Shown: positions 9,262 through 18,697 of the stretch, one piece after another
Layout of the letters: every line of letters begins with the position of its first letter
Position numbering within the stretch: position 1 is the stretch's first letter
NCBI GenBank assembly: GCA_004369045.1
Contig: ML213508.1
Span: forward strand, 41,380-65,511
Source: Heliocybe sulcata
Taxonomy: Eukaryota; Basidiomycota; Agaricomycetes; Gloeophyllales; Gloeophyllaceae
Direction of reading: 5' to 3'
Length of the DNA stretch: 24,132 bases
Notes under the pieces: generated by a model
What the model was told of the DNA's origin: nothing
Database searches by the model: none
Seen by the model: the letters and a program-made list of their open reading frames with translations, nothing else
Program-made: the position numbers and the translations under genes

Positions 9262-9688
9262 AGTGCAAGCCCGGACTCACCCGAAGAGGTGGCGGAGAGA
9301 CCGCAAGGCCGACATTGATCACGCAACCTCAATTGGATGTGATTCTAAGCTCCATAAACGTGCCGCTAATACTAAATGAAGGCTCCTAATCCATCTGGAG
9401 ATGAGAGACTGAGCGTCCGGTGCATTCTCCGAAGTCAGTTCAAGTATCTCGAATAGTTGTGTCGGAGCGGGGCGGAGTTGCAAGCTCGGACTTCCCCGAC
9501 CAGGTAGAGATTAATATTAATGGTCCCGAAAATGTCGATCGCACGTTATTCTAAGCTCCAAAAATGTGCTGACGATGTTCTTTGAAGGCACCGGGGCCAA
9601 TTGGGAATGAGAAACTGAGCGTCCGGTGCAGTGTCTCGAATATCTCGAATATCATCTCAGACGGTGGCTGTGCCGGAGGGCAGTGCGG
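9262..9688. repeat. Diverged tandem repeat, two units of about 214 bp
   Basis: Unit 1 (9262-9475) and unit 2 (9476-9688) align throughout with gaps. Shared islands are ttctaagctcca, gagcgtccggtgca with flanking gaga.actga, and unit starts agtgcaagcccgga / agttgcaagctcgga. A third unit may start at 9689 (agtttgacaacttgc) but fades. No coding frame spans it. It lies in the transposon's noncoding left arm. Confidence 0.7.
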
Positions 9689-9699
9689 AGTTTGACAAC

Positions 9700-10916
9700 T
9701 TGCCGCTGCTCAGAACATCCGCAGAGTAAAACACCTGTCCCAGTTCTTGCACAGTGCTACTGGCTCGGGATAACAAGCCCTGACGACCCTCTTGCTATGC
9801 TTACTGAAGCCAGAAGAAACTGTGATCTTCTCGTAAGTTGAAGCCCACATTAGTCGTAACTTCCATCTCTAATAACCGGGACCCAGCTCGCAAATCTAGC
9901 TGCTTTTCTGACGCATCCGTCACCGCCAAGCACCCTTTATGCCTATGTCTGCCTCGTCACACAGCATGCGCCGCAGACCGTAACTCTCACCACTGCCAGG
10001 AGCCAAACTGCAGCCACGACGTAGCAGTGATCAACGCGCACGGCGGTCCCGACCACAGTCACTAACAACTCGGTAAGTACCACTGCCCAATCCTTGTCCT
10101 TCTCTCAGCCGCGCGCAGCTTCGGACCCCACCGCGCCGTCCTACCATCTGGTCTGTACCAGCTCGCCACACAAGCGACGTACTATACAACGACTTCGACT
10201 ACCGGGAGTGCCTCCGCGACCATTGCGAACCCCTTTTTGAGCGCGGGAGTGGGAGTTGGGCCTGCACTGGAGGGAACTTGGGAATGTGGTCGGACCACGT
10301 GTGGTTGAGGAGGCGAGCAGAGCAGACTAAAACCACTGGTAGGTTGGGGGGCATTGGGTGGGACGGGGTTATCAATCAATGGGGTACAGCAGGACCAGGT
10401 CAGTTGACTTGCTCTGGTCTCCGCTCTTCCCCTTTCCTGACTGGCCATACAGGCATTAGATCCTCGCTAAAAGAGAGCTCTGGAGATGGTGCCAAGAGGC
10501 GTCGGGGGTCTGAGTCGCACACAGGCACCACGGGGGCCCTACGCCTGCATCGTGTCAGCTAACGATACCTTCGGCTCTCCAGCCAGCTCAACGGTCCAAG
10601 TATCCGTACAGCCCGCGCTGCCAGCATCCCTGACAGCCTCACCGTCAGCGTCCACCCAGCTCTTACTGGCTCGGCACCGCCCACAGCCCCAAGCCGCTCC
10701 CGCATGCAAACTGTTCAGCCGCGCAATACATCAGCGCATGTTCCTCCCTACCCAATGTCCACAGCTGCCTAGACCAACTCACTTGCCATTGACACAGTGT
10801 CCATGGACACGCCGAGGCAGAGCTATTACCGCTCACGGCTGAACCAGTCTCCGTCTATGCCGACTGCGAAGCTGCATTCGAGCTTGGGTGCGGGCATGAG
10901 TCATCAATACATGTAA
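9700..10916 (+). pseudogene. Host-like gene fragment inside the CACTA element
   Basis: On the strand opposite to the transposase, short protein-like stretches recur: HAPQTVTLTTARSQTAATT, STRTAVPTTVTNNS, then a possible intron (gtaagt at 10074 to ttctctcag), then TYYTTTSTTGSASATIANPF, KESSGDGAKRRRGSESH, DSLTVSVHPALTGSAPP, and a tail SMDTPRQSYYRSRLNQSPSM ending MSHQYM and TAA at 10914-10916. The composition (Ser/Thr/Pro-rich, then a basic Ser-rich tail) resembles fungal wall or membrane proteins with a cytoplasmic tail. The frames are broken, including an in-phase TAG at 10770-10772. I do not recognise the source gene; a noncoding reading is possible. Confidence 0.35.
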
Positions 10917-11063
10917 CAGTATAGTGGCGGGCAACAGGAATGAGGAGCGTTGTTATGTTCATGCATACCCACTTTTCCCCGACTACTAAACTGATTGTTT
11001 TCTTGCGTGACTAATTGCTTGTGCGACTGTCAGGAGGTGTATTACGCATAGTACATGGTCAAT
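10917..11063. other. Spacer before the transposase 3' end
   Basis: About 150 bases separate the host-like fragment from the convergent transposase stop at 11064. It probably carries the transposase 3' UTR on the minus strand. No recognisable gene. Confidence 0.4.
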
Positions 11064-14000
11064 CTAGTTTCGACCTCGATTGAGGTCATGCACTATAATA
11101 ATGGGGTCGCCAATGCCAAAGGTACGGGCAGGTCTTCTGCGGATTGCGGCATGTGAGATAATATCACCTGGTCGGATGATGACCTGTTGATGAGAAGGAC
11201 GGTCATAGAAAACTTGTACAAGGAAGCCAGGCCTTTCAGCAAAGGGGCTCCTCTGTTGATCCTCCTCAGAGAGTGGCTGATGAATGCTGACCGCAATGAA
11301 GAGGTTGACCCCATCTCCGACAAGTTGCAACCAGGCAGCATCGATGAACCCGGCACCAATTCTGCCACTTTGATAGCGGAAAGTGATTGAGCTATTGCCT
11401 TCGTGGATTGTACGCTCAGCAAAGTCTCGGTTCCGATGTTTGAAGTGGTGTTTGCGAATCCCGTGGCATGGGAGCACGACAGCATGGGTTGGGTGCGGGA
11501 GGTGCAAATGGTGCCGTACAGATTCACCCGAAGCCTGGAGATATGATAGGATGAGATCATAGACAGCTGATGGCAGTGTCTCTCCTGCAGCCACTGTCTT
11601 CAACAACTTCAGGTACTCTTCATTGACCGCCAGATCAGTCGCCGCGGAGGGTGAATTGGCATTGAGGAGATCATAGGCCTTAGCGAGAGGATCATCTACA
11701 GAGCTTTGCTGCTGTATCAGGGTAGTAAGGCGGCCACGACGACAGATCTGCCTTAGCATTGTGTAGTCAAGATCATCTGCTCGAGCGTGAGGTTAGCAGC
11801 ATACTCGAGAAGTTGCAAAGGTAAACGCACGCATATATCCATTTGTCTTGATCTTTTGTAACCGTCCATTATGTTGCTCATATGGGAATTCACTCACGCA
11901 CATAAGAGGACCCCAGAATTTGAGTAGATCGCCATTGTGCATGGCATAATGGTGATTTGGGACTGATGGAGATGCAGGAAAGAGCTTCTGTAGGGATCGC
12001 CGGTAGGAGATGTAGTGCTCCGTATAGGTATCAGCTGCTGCATCTGACGTAGAGTACGCCCCGACAATATTCGTGCAGGTGACAAGATCGTAGAAATTAT
12101 CGAGTAGTTGTTCCTGCAGCTGCGTTCGATGCTTCGATGTCCACAGCTCCACCAGGACCATCGGGAGCATTACAGAAAACAAAACAAACCAATTATCAGC
12201 TTTCAGCTTCCCATGAGCCTTATCCCCCAGATTCTTCGGTGGTCTGTCAACCCAGCTGGGAAGTATCACATCCTCGATGCAGGCACATATTTTCCCGAGA
12301 CTCGTGGCATTGAAGACAGACGGGATGTCACTGGTATCCGGAGTGTCGACCGTGGAATCGTCGTCACTGTCTGATTCATCATCAGGCTGCAAGAAAGTCT
12401 TGTCACCGCTTTCTTCACTGCTACTCTCCATGGCATAGCTGATGTTGTGCTGGATACGTGGGTGGGAGAAAGGGACATCATTGTGCTCCATAACGTCCTC
12501 AAGCAATGCATCAACCTCCGCAGGCAAGTCGTCAGTATCGATATCCATCATGTCATCAGCAATATAAACCTCTGCTGGACTATCTGCAGGCCCTGGAATT
12601 ATGGCAGCATGACCAGCCTTCGCGGGTCCTGGAGCTGCAGCTGCAGCAGCATCCCTTGCAGATCCAGACTCAACACCAATGCCCCACTTTCGTCGGGCAT
12701 GATGCTGCAGAATACCCTCCATCCAATTATGCATAACTCCCAGAACCATGTGATGCACAGGATCTCGATAAAGGAGCTTGTGGAGAGATGACCAGCGTAT
12801 GCCATACTTGGTAAATAGAGCTTCCCGAGCCTTTTTAGTCTGTGCATCACGCCAGAGGCCTGCAGCTATCCGGACTTCTGCACCATTGCACGGCCTCCAT
12901 TGACCAGGGTCCAAAGACTCGATTTGACTCTTCAGGCATTCACAGAATGAACAGAAGATCTCGGCACTGTGAGATGCGAATCCTCCGCACTTGCGGATAG
13001 TGATGAGGTCGGCGATGAATGCCATCAGTGCGACCCGGTGGAAGGACCCTTCTGGCTGTCTGTAGGTGGGTATGCGCTTTCCAGTGTAGAATATTGCCAG
13101 CTGGTCGATGACAGGATCAGCGACATGAGTGATCGTGGAGACTGAGGGTTCATTAGGTGGGGGGGTAATTCCTGCAAAGAATGTATTCTCCGGCGCATAC
13201 TGGAGATGCTCAGGGAGATTCTGGCAGAAGAGCATGATTGCACCAGCAGATATCTTCTTCCCAGCAATCTTGTTCATTAAAGGATTGAACCAGTCTATGA
13301 AAAAGCTGAAGATAAGGTTGCCGCGTGTAGTAGCAAAAGATCCAAAGCTCTGCCATGCTGGACTGTCACGGATGCTGTGCATGATCCCGCCTGGACCTGG
13401 AGATTGATGTTCATATGACTCGTTAATGAGATCTTCTATACCGGGGCGGGATAGAAACCATGTAAGCCAGGATTCAAAGGATTGCGTGGTGTACATGCAC
13501 CTAGGACAACGGCGGGGCCCGCCATTGCTACCATTCCGAGTGGTCCACAGGTGTTCCCCGCATTTTTTACTTCGCTTTGTTTCACGCCGGGGGCAAATAT
13601 CTGGACAACTTTCCAGGGAGTATTGGGCGAAACATTTTGGGCAGCAGACCGATCGTAGGAGAACAGGCTCGATCGAAAGAGAAGCCATTGCTGAACGTAC
13701 ATCATGTTTGATATTAATAGTGGGAATATCCGTATCAGGGGATCCGAGACCCCGTATAGAAAGTGCAAGCTGGAAGGCCATGGTAATGACGATATTGATG
13801 ACCTTCAGAGCCACAGTTGACGCCTGCCGACTCAGCCCACAGCGAAGATGGAGCCACAATATGAGCACATGGATAAGAGTCGCAATGGATGTACTCTTCT
13901 GCTTGGTGTCTGCGGGCGCATCATGAGTGGTTGACTTCGTCTAAGCAGTTGACATACCAGCTTCATGCGCAGCTCCTCTTTCTATGGCCTCAGTTTCTGA

Positions 14001-14416
14001 TGCTATACCATGTTCCTTTATAGCCTCTCTGAGGATTACGAATGAGAGTAGACTCTGAGGAAGCAACGTACTTGGAGTCTCTGTCGGACATGCTTCTCAT
14101 TTTCACGATCATTCTTTCTCGGCCTCAGGTTTCTTCGTACTTCAGAAAAAGCTTCCTTATACCCTCTCTCTTCTCCAGTATCTGCAGCTTGGCTGTCAGG
14201 ATTCTTAGAAATCGCTTCAATGCGGCGGTGTGACCGCTCAGTCTGAGGACGGACAAGTCTGCCGGACTGTGTGGTACCATCCTCGGCCTTGAACTCGTAC
14301 TGAGAGCATTTGCGACAAGTACATAGAACTAGTGGACTGCCAGTCCTAGAGTCTTCCGGGTGAGCCTCAGAGATATCATTAATCAAGTCCTCAGCGTCGG
14401 GAGCCATAAAGTGCAT
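11064..14416 (-). CDS. CACTA transposase (tnp2-type), four exons
   Basis: The spliced model is 14416-14072, 13988-13958, 13909-11831 and 11776-11064, with introns 13989-14071, 13910-13957 and 11777-11830 (the last with a CTAAC branch site). Exon phases agree and give 1055 residues. The protein should bind the element ends and catalyse DNA cut-and-paste in the nucleus. Visible: an N-terminal CTCRKC cluster (about 32-37), a hydrophobic region, CCPKC (about 214-218) paired with CPRC (about 260-263), FIDWFNPLMNKIAGK with a candidate catalytic Asp (about 331), ENTFFAGITPPP, FCSFC (about 444-448), YRDPVHHMVLGVMHNWMEG (about 507-525), a long acidic insert, and EFPYEQHNGRLQKI with a candidate Glu (about 808). 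No stop or shift was found. The first intron's 3' site is the least certain part. Confidence 0.82.
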
Positions 14417-14564
14417 CCAGTGTGCCGCGCGACTTTGGGATTGTCAGCATCAGTCAGTTTGGCGCATCAGTCCGTTTTCCGTATAAATGGCTGCAGTTAT
14501 CTCGTCAACAATTGTATTCTATCTACATGATCTGGAATTCAGCTATCTGTTCTGTCATACTGAG
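14417..14564 (-). other. Intergenic gap between the two CACTA genes
   Basis: A 148-base spacer lies between the accessory-gene stop and the transposase ATG (14416; a second in-frame ATG is at 14407). Both genes point the same way. No clear TATA box is seen on the minus strand, so how the transposase is transcribed, from its own start or from the upstream gene, is open. Confidence 0.45.
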
Positions 14565-16489
14565 TTACTGTTTCATCTGATCGACAAGCTGAGCAAAGGC
14601 CTGGCGTTGTTCACCGATATCGTCATCGTTCAGTACATCTTCCATCCCATCATCATCCTCATCTAAGCCATACTCATCATCCTCATCATCAAGCTCCACT
14701 TCATTCACATCATCGTCCGGGATGCTATAGCGGGCCAGTACAATGGTTCCGTATTGATTGAGAAGGTCCAAGTCCGACATTGCCTCTGCAGGGAAGCTAG
14801 GTGCCTTCAGGATGTCGCACGGGTCAGCCGGAAATGCCAACCTCTGCTCCGTAATCTTCCTCCGTAGCCCTGGCAGCAGGCGATTGTAGAATTCCGGGTC
14901 AAAGTAATCAAGAGGGAGTCCGAGTGGAAGGCGGCGGCAAGCAGAATCTCGAGCTTCCGATAGCCACTGCCTGTCGCGCTGCCTCCATCGGCCACACTCC
15001 ATGATGGTCGTGTCCTTCCAGTACTTGTCGAGCTGGCGAATGAATGTGTTTGCAGCTTCCGAACGGAAGGGAAGACGCTTGATGACATGCACCTGCAAGG
15101 TATTGTCCCATTCATCGTCTGACGTCGCCTTAGCATCACCGAGAATCTTGACATAGCGCTTCGGGAGCTTGTGTGCTTTTGCAAACTTCTCTCTGGCTTT
15201 TGCAAGCTGGATTGAAGGTTAGCAAAGGAGAACATGTTCAGTATACTGCGAAGGCGCACCCGCATTCGATTCTTGTACATTATGGAATGTTCCTCAGCCA
15301 AGGACACACTGCCGGGGTTCTTCTGCTCCTTCAGGAAGCGCCTCCGCTGGACATGATGGACAAAGTGGTCATACAAACGGAGGATGAGCATGGTGTCGGC
15401 CGTGTAACGCAGGTTCGGAGCGAACATTTCATATGTATGTCCAACCAGAGCTTGCTTGAATGTATGGACGGCAATTGTACGGCATGCTGCGTTATAAAGC
15501 GAATAGGGAGTGTCGCGGAGATCGGGGCACCAACAAGTGAAACCGAACCTTGCGATTGAGGTCTGAATTAACTGAAGCATCTCGTCCTCGATCGCTAGCA
15601 TCTGGGGCTCTGCAACACCCCGTACTTCGCATCGCCATCTGCGGATAACAGCGACAACGGAGGCATCAACCAGTGGTGGTCCGGCTGATGCAATGGCCAA
15701 CATATCGTGTTCCTGTGAAAAACGCACAAAGAAAGCACGAAGGACATCGGCTGGAGGCAATGTCGGGACTTGGTGGTGCTCAAGCCTCCAAAGAATTCGG
15801 ATATGCGTGTATAGAGCCTTCTGAACTGTTGTGAGTATAGACCGGAAACATCGAGGCTTACTGATACATACCTTGAGGCCGCCAAGGTCCCCCGGTAAAT
15901 CCGACGTCAGGACACGACATACCTGCGTGGCAGGTTTCTTGGAGGATGACTTCACGCGACGATGCTGGGGAGAGTCGACAACATTCTTTGGACGCTTCGG
16001 CAGGGGTGACGGAGCTACATGGCCTCGAGGACGTTTCAAGGATGCTCCACCGGTTGCATCAGCTGATATCGCCTGTCCACCGGAGTGATGCTGCGGCAAG
16101 GAGGAAAGTGGTACCAGCGAGCTGCTCTGCATTAGGACGTCCTCGCTATCTCGGGCTGGCTCTTGTCTATATGCAGAATAAGTATTGTATGAATGAGGAT
16201 TGCTGGGTCTGTACCTTGTGCTTGCGCCGGTCGCCTGAAGACTCGCTCGAAGCGCGTCTATCTCAGCACGATAGGCCTGTTCCCGCTGCTCATATTCAGC
16301 ATGTAGTGCTTGCTGCCAGGCGACTCGGGCCTCCTCCATGGCTTGCCGCTCCTGTGCACTTTGCTGTTGCACCTTCTCGATCTCACAATGTAGAGCCTGT
16401 TCAATGTAGGCCGCAAACTCTGGGGTAAGCTGCGGGACTTGCGGCGGACCGGCCTGTCCAGCGGCAGAAGGAACGGGGCTGGATGACAT
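14565..16489 (-). CDS. CACTA accessory protein of unknown function (second transposon ORF)
   Basis: The spliced model is 16489-16215, 16166-15872, 15820-15260 and 15206-14565, about 590 residues. Introns 15821-15871 and 15207-15259 (CTAAC branch) are well supported. The 48-nt intron 16167-16214 is optional because it is in frame. ATG 16489 is the first in-frame ATG after the right end. Seen: an N-terminal Glu/Gln/Ala-rich coiled coil (about 25-90), a basic nuclear-targeting stretch (LKRPRGHVAPSPLPKRPKN and RRVKSSSKKP), a conserved-looking central region (GFTCWCPDLRDTPYSLYN, HTFKQALVGHTYEMF), then KAHKLPKRYVKILGDAKATS, LPFRSEAANTFIRQLD, LPLDYFDPEFYNRLLPGLR, and a strongly acidic tail. Similar second proteins accompany basidiomycete CACTA elements as I recall. 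A DNA-binding partner role like plant TNPA is only inference. Confidence 0.75.
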
Positions 16490-17084
16490 GGTCGAAGTGA
16501 GGATTCCAAGACGCTCGGTACTCGAACAGGATACTGAGATCCCTCGCAAGGTACTGAGGATTATACGCTCACTCCCAAGTATCAAGGGTAGCAGTGGGTG
16601 ATGCAGGGCGAAAATCGCTTACATTGCCGACAACCTCTCCGAACAAAGTGTGTACCACTTCGTTGGCGACCATAGTTCCGTTCCAGAATGTTCATAATAT
16701 CGCGCTTGCGTTCGCGGGCTCTGGAGCGGCAATGCAAGACGTACATTCTCAATTCAGCATTCAACGAGCTGCTGTCTACAAGGGCAGGGTCGCCGTAGAA
16801 AGGGAATTTTAAACGATGTTCGTGTTATGTCCAGAGCCCAGTCGGAAAGCAAGGCGCCCAGATTTTGCATATATAACGTAAGTAAAGCGTCGCCCGCTAT
16901 GCACAGTGGGTCTAAGACTCGGTTCGAATGCAGCTGCGCACGATGGCGGTACACTTCTGAGGCTGGGATTATCTGGCCACGTCGCGGCCGTGAACGAAGG
17001 TATTTCGTTACGTGGACTATACAGGTATCGATTATTTCTGTGACGTGACCAACCCATCACTGCAATGACGCAATGGCGGGCTTT
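16490..17084. other. Right subterminal region of the CACTA element
   Basis: No gene is recognised in these 595 bases between the accessory-gene ATG and the right inverted repeat. By position it should hold the accessory promoter and 5' UTR on the minus strand. Apart from the terminal repeat it does not resemble the left arm. Confidence 0.45.
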
Positions 17085-17174
17085 GCTTCGGAAATCGCTG
17101 ACAGTCCAAGTGACTGGACATGGTGTCCAATTTCGCGCCACCCGCGAAAATGGACACGTCCTTTGCCCGCCGTG
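17085..17174 (-). repeat. Right terminal inverted repeat of the CACTA element
   Basis: This is the reverse complement of the left repeat, ending ...CCGTG at 17174. The outer 72 bases are identical to the left end, including the internal hairpin. The right candidate target duplication tcg follows at 17175-17177. The promoter of the accessory gene probably lies just inside this end. Confidence 0.92.
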
Positions 17175-17177
17175 TCG

Positions 17178-17471
17178 AGAACCTGACTTTACTCGAGCAC
17201 GTGACGAGTCGGGGGATGGCTTTCAGGTCGTCCGCGTCATGGCACATATGTTGATAGACGTCGACTCCGGAAGGGGTGTTGGCGGGAGGAAGTCAATGTT
17301 TATGGCTGCAGTCTTGAGCGGATAACGTCCCGAGTGCTGCAGACAATCTATAGTTGGCTGGTTGTTTTGAAGCGGGTGACGTGTTATGAGGTCCTTGTTG
17401 AATGACGGGGAAACAGGGCTCTAGAAGATACATCCTATTGAGACACTTCAGCCCGCCTCGCGTCCGTCACC
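17178..17471. other. Flank of the CACTA insertion, no gene seen
   Basis: About 290 bases of ordinary composition lie between the right target duplication and the TATA box at 17472. It includes several gtgac-type words (cacgtgacga, gggtgacgtg, ccgtcacc) that might be upstream sites, but nothing decisive. Confidence 0.35.
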
Positions 17472-17479
17472 TATAAATA
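17472..17479 (+). promoter_or_regulatory. TATA box (TATAAATA)
   Basis: A perfect TATAAATA stands 32 bases upstream of the TTG that opens the signal-peptide-like frame at 17511, in a GC-balanced context with no other A/T-rich run nearby. Confidence 0.55.
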
Positions 17480-17510
17480 GAACCGCGCTCGGTCGACACG
17501 TCCGCGATTC

Positions 17511-17825
17511 TTGGCCTCCACGATACTAGTACTAGTAGCGCTCGTGCTTCCTCATCCTATTACGCGCCTTTCTCTCTTGTGTCGAGCTAGCGCGTCTCGC
17601 GACATTGCAAAGCCTGCACGGATGGTTGAAGAACACACGAACGCAACAAGGACAACGACCAATACTGTTCCTGTGAAGTCTGACATGCACTCAGAGTTCC
17701 GCTGCCGGATGAAAGCATCGTCAGCGCAAGCTGTTCCGGCGTCGCCACATGCCTCCGCAGGACGACTCGCCAATCGTGTCATGTGTCCGCTCCGCCATTC
17801 GACCTCGACGCACAACCATGTCTGA
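17511..17825 (+). pseudogene. Possible small secreted protein with lost start codon
   Basis: A frame of 104 codons starts at a TTG, not an ATG, shortly after a TATA box. Its first residues (ASTILVLVALVLPHP) look like a signal peptide, and the rest is polar, Thr/Ser/Arg-rich with two Cys and no recognised domain. The only downstream in-frame ATG of use (17622) would drop the hydrophobic leader. A start lost by ATG to TTG, or simply chance, are both possible. I know no family for it. Confidence 0.2.
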
Positions 17826-17956
17826 CGACCGCGAGCGTCCGACTCTGGCGATGGGGAGGTCCGGTGCCTACTACGTACCGTAGACCCCCGCGCGACTCTC
17901 GTCCAGTTGCTCTTCCTCAATCGCCGGAACTTGGAAGAGAGGCTTCTGCTCCTCGC

Positions 17957-17963
17957 TATATAA
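17957..17963 (+). promoter_or_regulatory. TATA box (TATATAA) of the thaumatin-like gene
   Basis: TATATAA lies 79 bases upstream of the ATG at 18036, followed by a C/A-rich stretch suited to a transcription start. The spacing is normal for a fungal promoter. Confidence 0.6.
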
Positions 17964-18035
17964 CAGCCATCCAGCGCCTCAAAACAAAAAAACATATCCA
18001 GTGCACTCTGCTTCTTCTTCGCGAATCTAATCACG

Positions 18036-18697
18036 ATGCACTACTCCCTCCTCGCTCTGCTCAGCCGAGTTCTTGCGAGCCCAGCGCCTCTCCACGCACA
18101 ACCTCATCGTGCACAACAAATGCACCTCCCCCATCGATCTGAAGATCTCCGACGACGCGGCGTGGGCAAGAGCGAACTACACCGGCCCTACGCCGACTTC
18201 AATGGCGCCCGACGCGCATCAGACGCTCGTGGTCCCCGAGGCGGTGCGTGCCACTCCCTCTTGCTCTTGGCGGGGATAGTAGTGCTGATAAGGAACAGTG
18301 GGCGGGGCATTTGTGGGCGGAGACGGGCAGCTGCGGAGCGGGCGGGACGCACTGCACGTACACGCAGATCATCCTCGACACCGACGTCTCCATCGCGCCC
18401 AACGTCTACTTCCCTCAGCGGTACAACGTCAACGTGGGTGGTCTTTGCCCGACAATGGCGATGGGATGCTGATGAGAGTTGACACGCAGCGGGATGATGG
18501 GGGGTTACGCAGGCTATTGAGACGCGGATAATTGGGTGCGATGCTGCGATATGCGCGAGTGCGGATTGCGACGCGGCGGCTTCTTCGGGGACGTGCGGGC
18601 AGATTGGGGCTGTTGCGGTCTATGGTGCGTGCCTTATACGCCTGTATGTGATGCACGAGATTGATGTCCTGTTGTAGTGGACTTTTGCCCGTCTTGA
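18036..18697 (+). pseudogene. Secreted thaumatin-like protein gene, frameshifted in its leader
   Basis: ATG 18036 opens a signal-peptide-like MHYSLLALLSRVLAS. The mature part is one frame over from about 18075: STHNLIVHNKCTSPIDLKIS to PEA. It joins through intron 18244-18298 to WAGHLWAETGSCGAGGTHCT and PNVYFPQRYNVN, through intron 18434-18512 to IETRIIGCDAAICASADCD and SGTCGQIG, and through intron 18625-18677 to VDFCPS and a TGA at 18695-18697. Phases agree for the last three joins, and the mature part has eight Cys, fitting a disulphide-rich wall-associated protein of the thaumatin/osmotin type. No intron can bridge the leader shift (no usable GT..AG). This is either a lesion of one base or a sequence error. 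The family is tentative. Confidence 0.5.

Larger units (their letters stand above)
8849..17174 (-). mobile_element. CACTA (EnSpm/CMC) DNA transposon, complete, 8326 bp
   Basis: The two ends are inverted repeats: 8849-8939 matches the reverse complement of 17085-17174, and the outer 72 bp (8849-8920 against 17103-17174) are identical. The termini read CACGG...CCGTG and are flanked by tcg on both sides (8846-8848 and 17175-17177), fitting the 3-bp target duplications of this superfamily. Inside are two minus-strand genes, a tnp2-type transposase (11064-14416) and an accessory protein (14565-16489), plus a gene-poor left arm with repeats and a host-like fragment. Intact reading frames and near-identical ends suggest a recent insertion that may be autonomous. 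Confidence 0.88.

Noticed and set aside
14029-14071. Shorter first intron of the transposase ending at ctcag
   Set aside because: It leads to an in-frame stop within 13 codons; the acceptor at 13989 keeps the frame through exon 2.
15197-15246. Alternative intron gtatac..aaaag in the accessory gene
   Set aside because: It keeps phase, but the first AG after the CTAAC branch site is ccag at 15207; using donor gtgcgc at 15259 gives a phase-0 join and the more natural RLAKAREKFAKAHK.
8849-17174. Reading the large transposon as a KDZ element with TET/JBP genes
   Set aside because: The transposase has tnp2/CACTA-type motifs, the ends start CAC with 3-bp flanks, and neither gene shows a TET/JBP dioxygenase motif.
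17552-18034. Open frame of 160 codons on the minus strand upstream of the thaumatin-like gene
   Set aside because: Arg/Ser-rich with no family signature; it covers the plus-strand promoter and looks like a shadow.
18036-18482. Unbroken 148-codon frame from the thaumatin-like ATG
   Set aside because: After the leader it is Arg/Ser/Thr-rich shadow sequence reading through the introns of the neighbouring frame, which holds the Cys-patterned exons.
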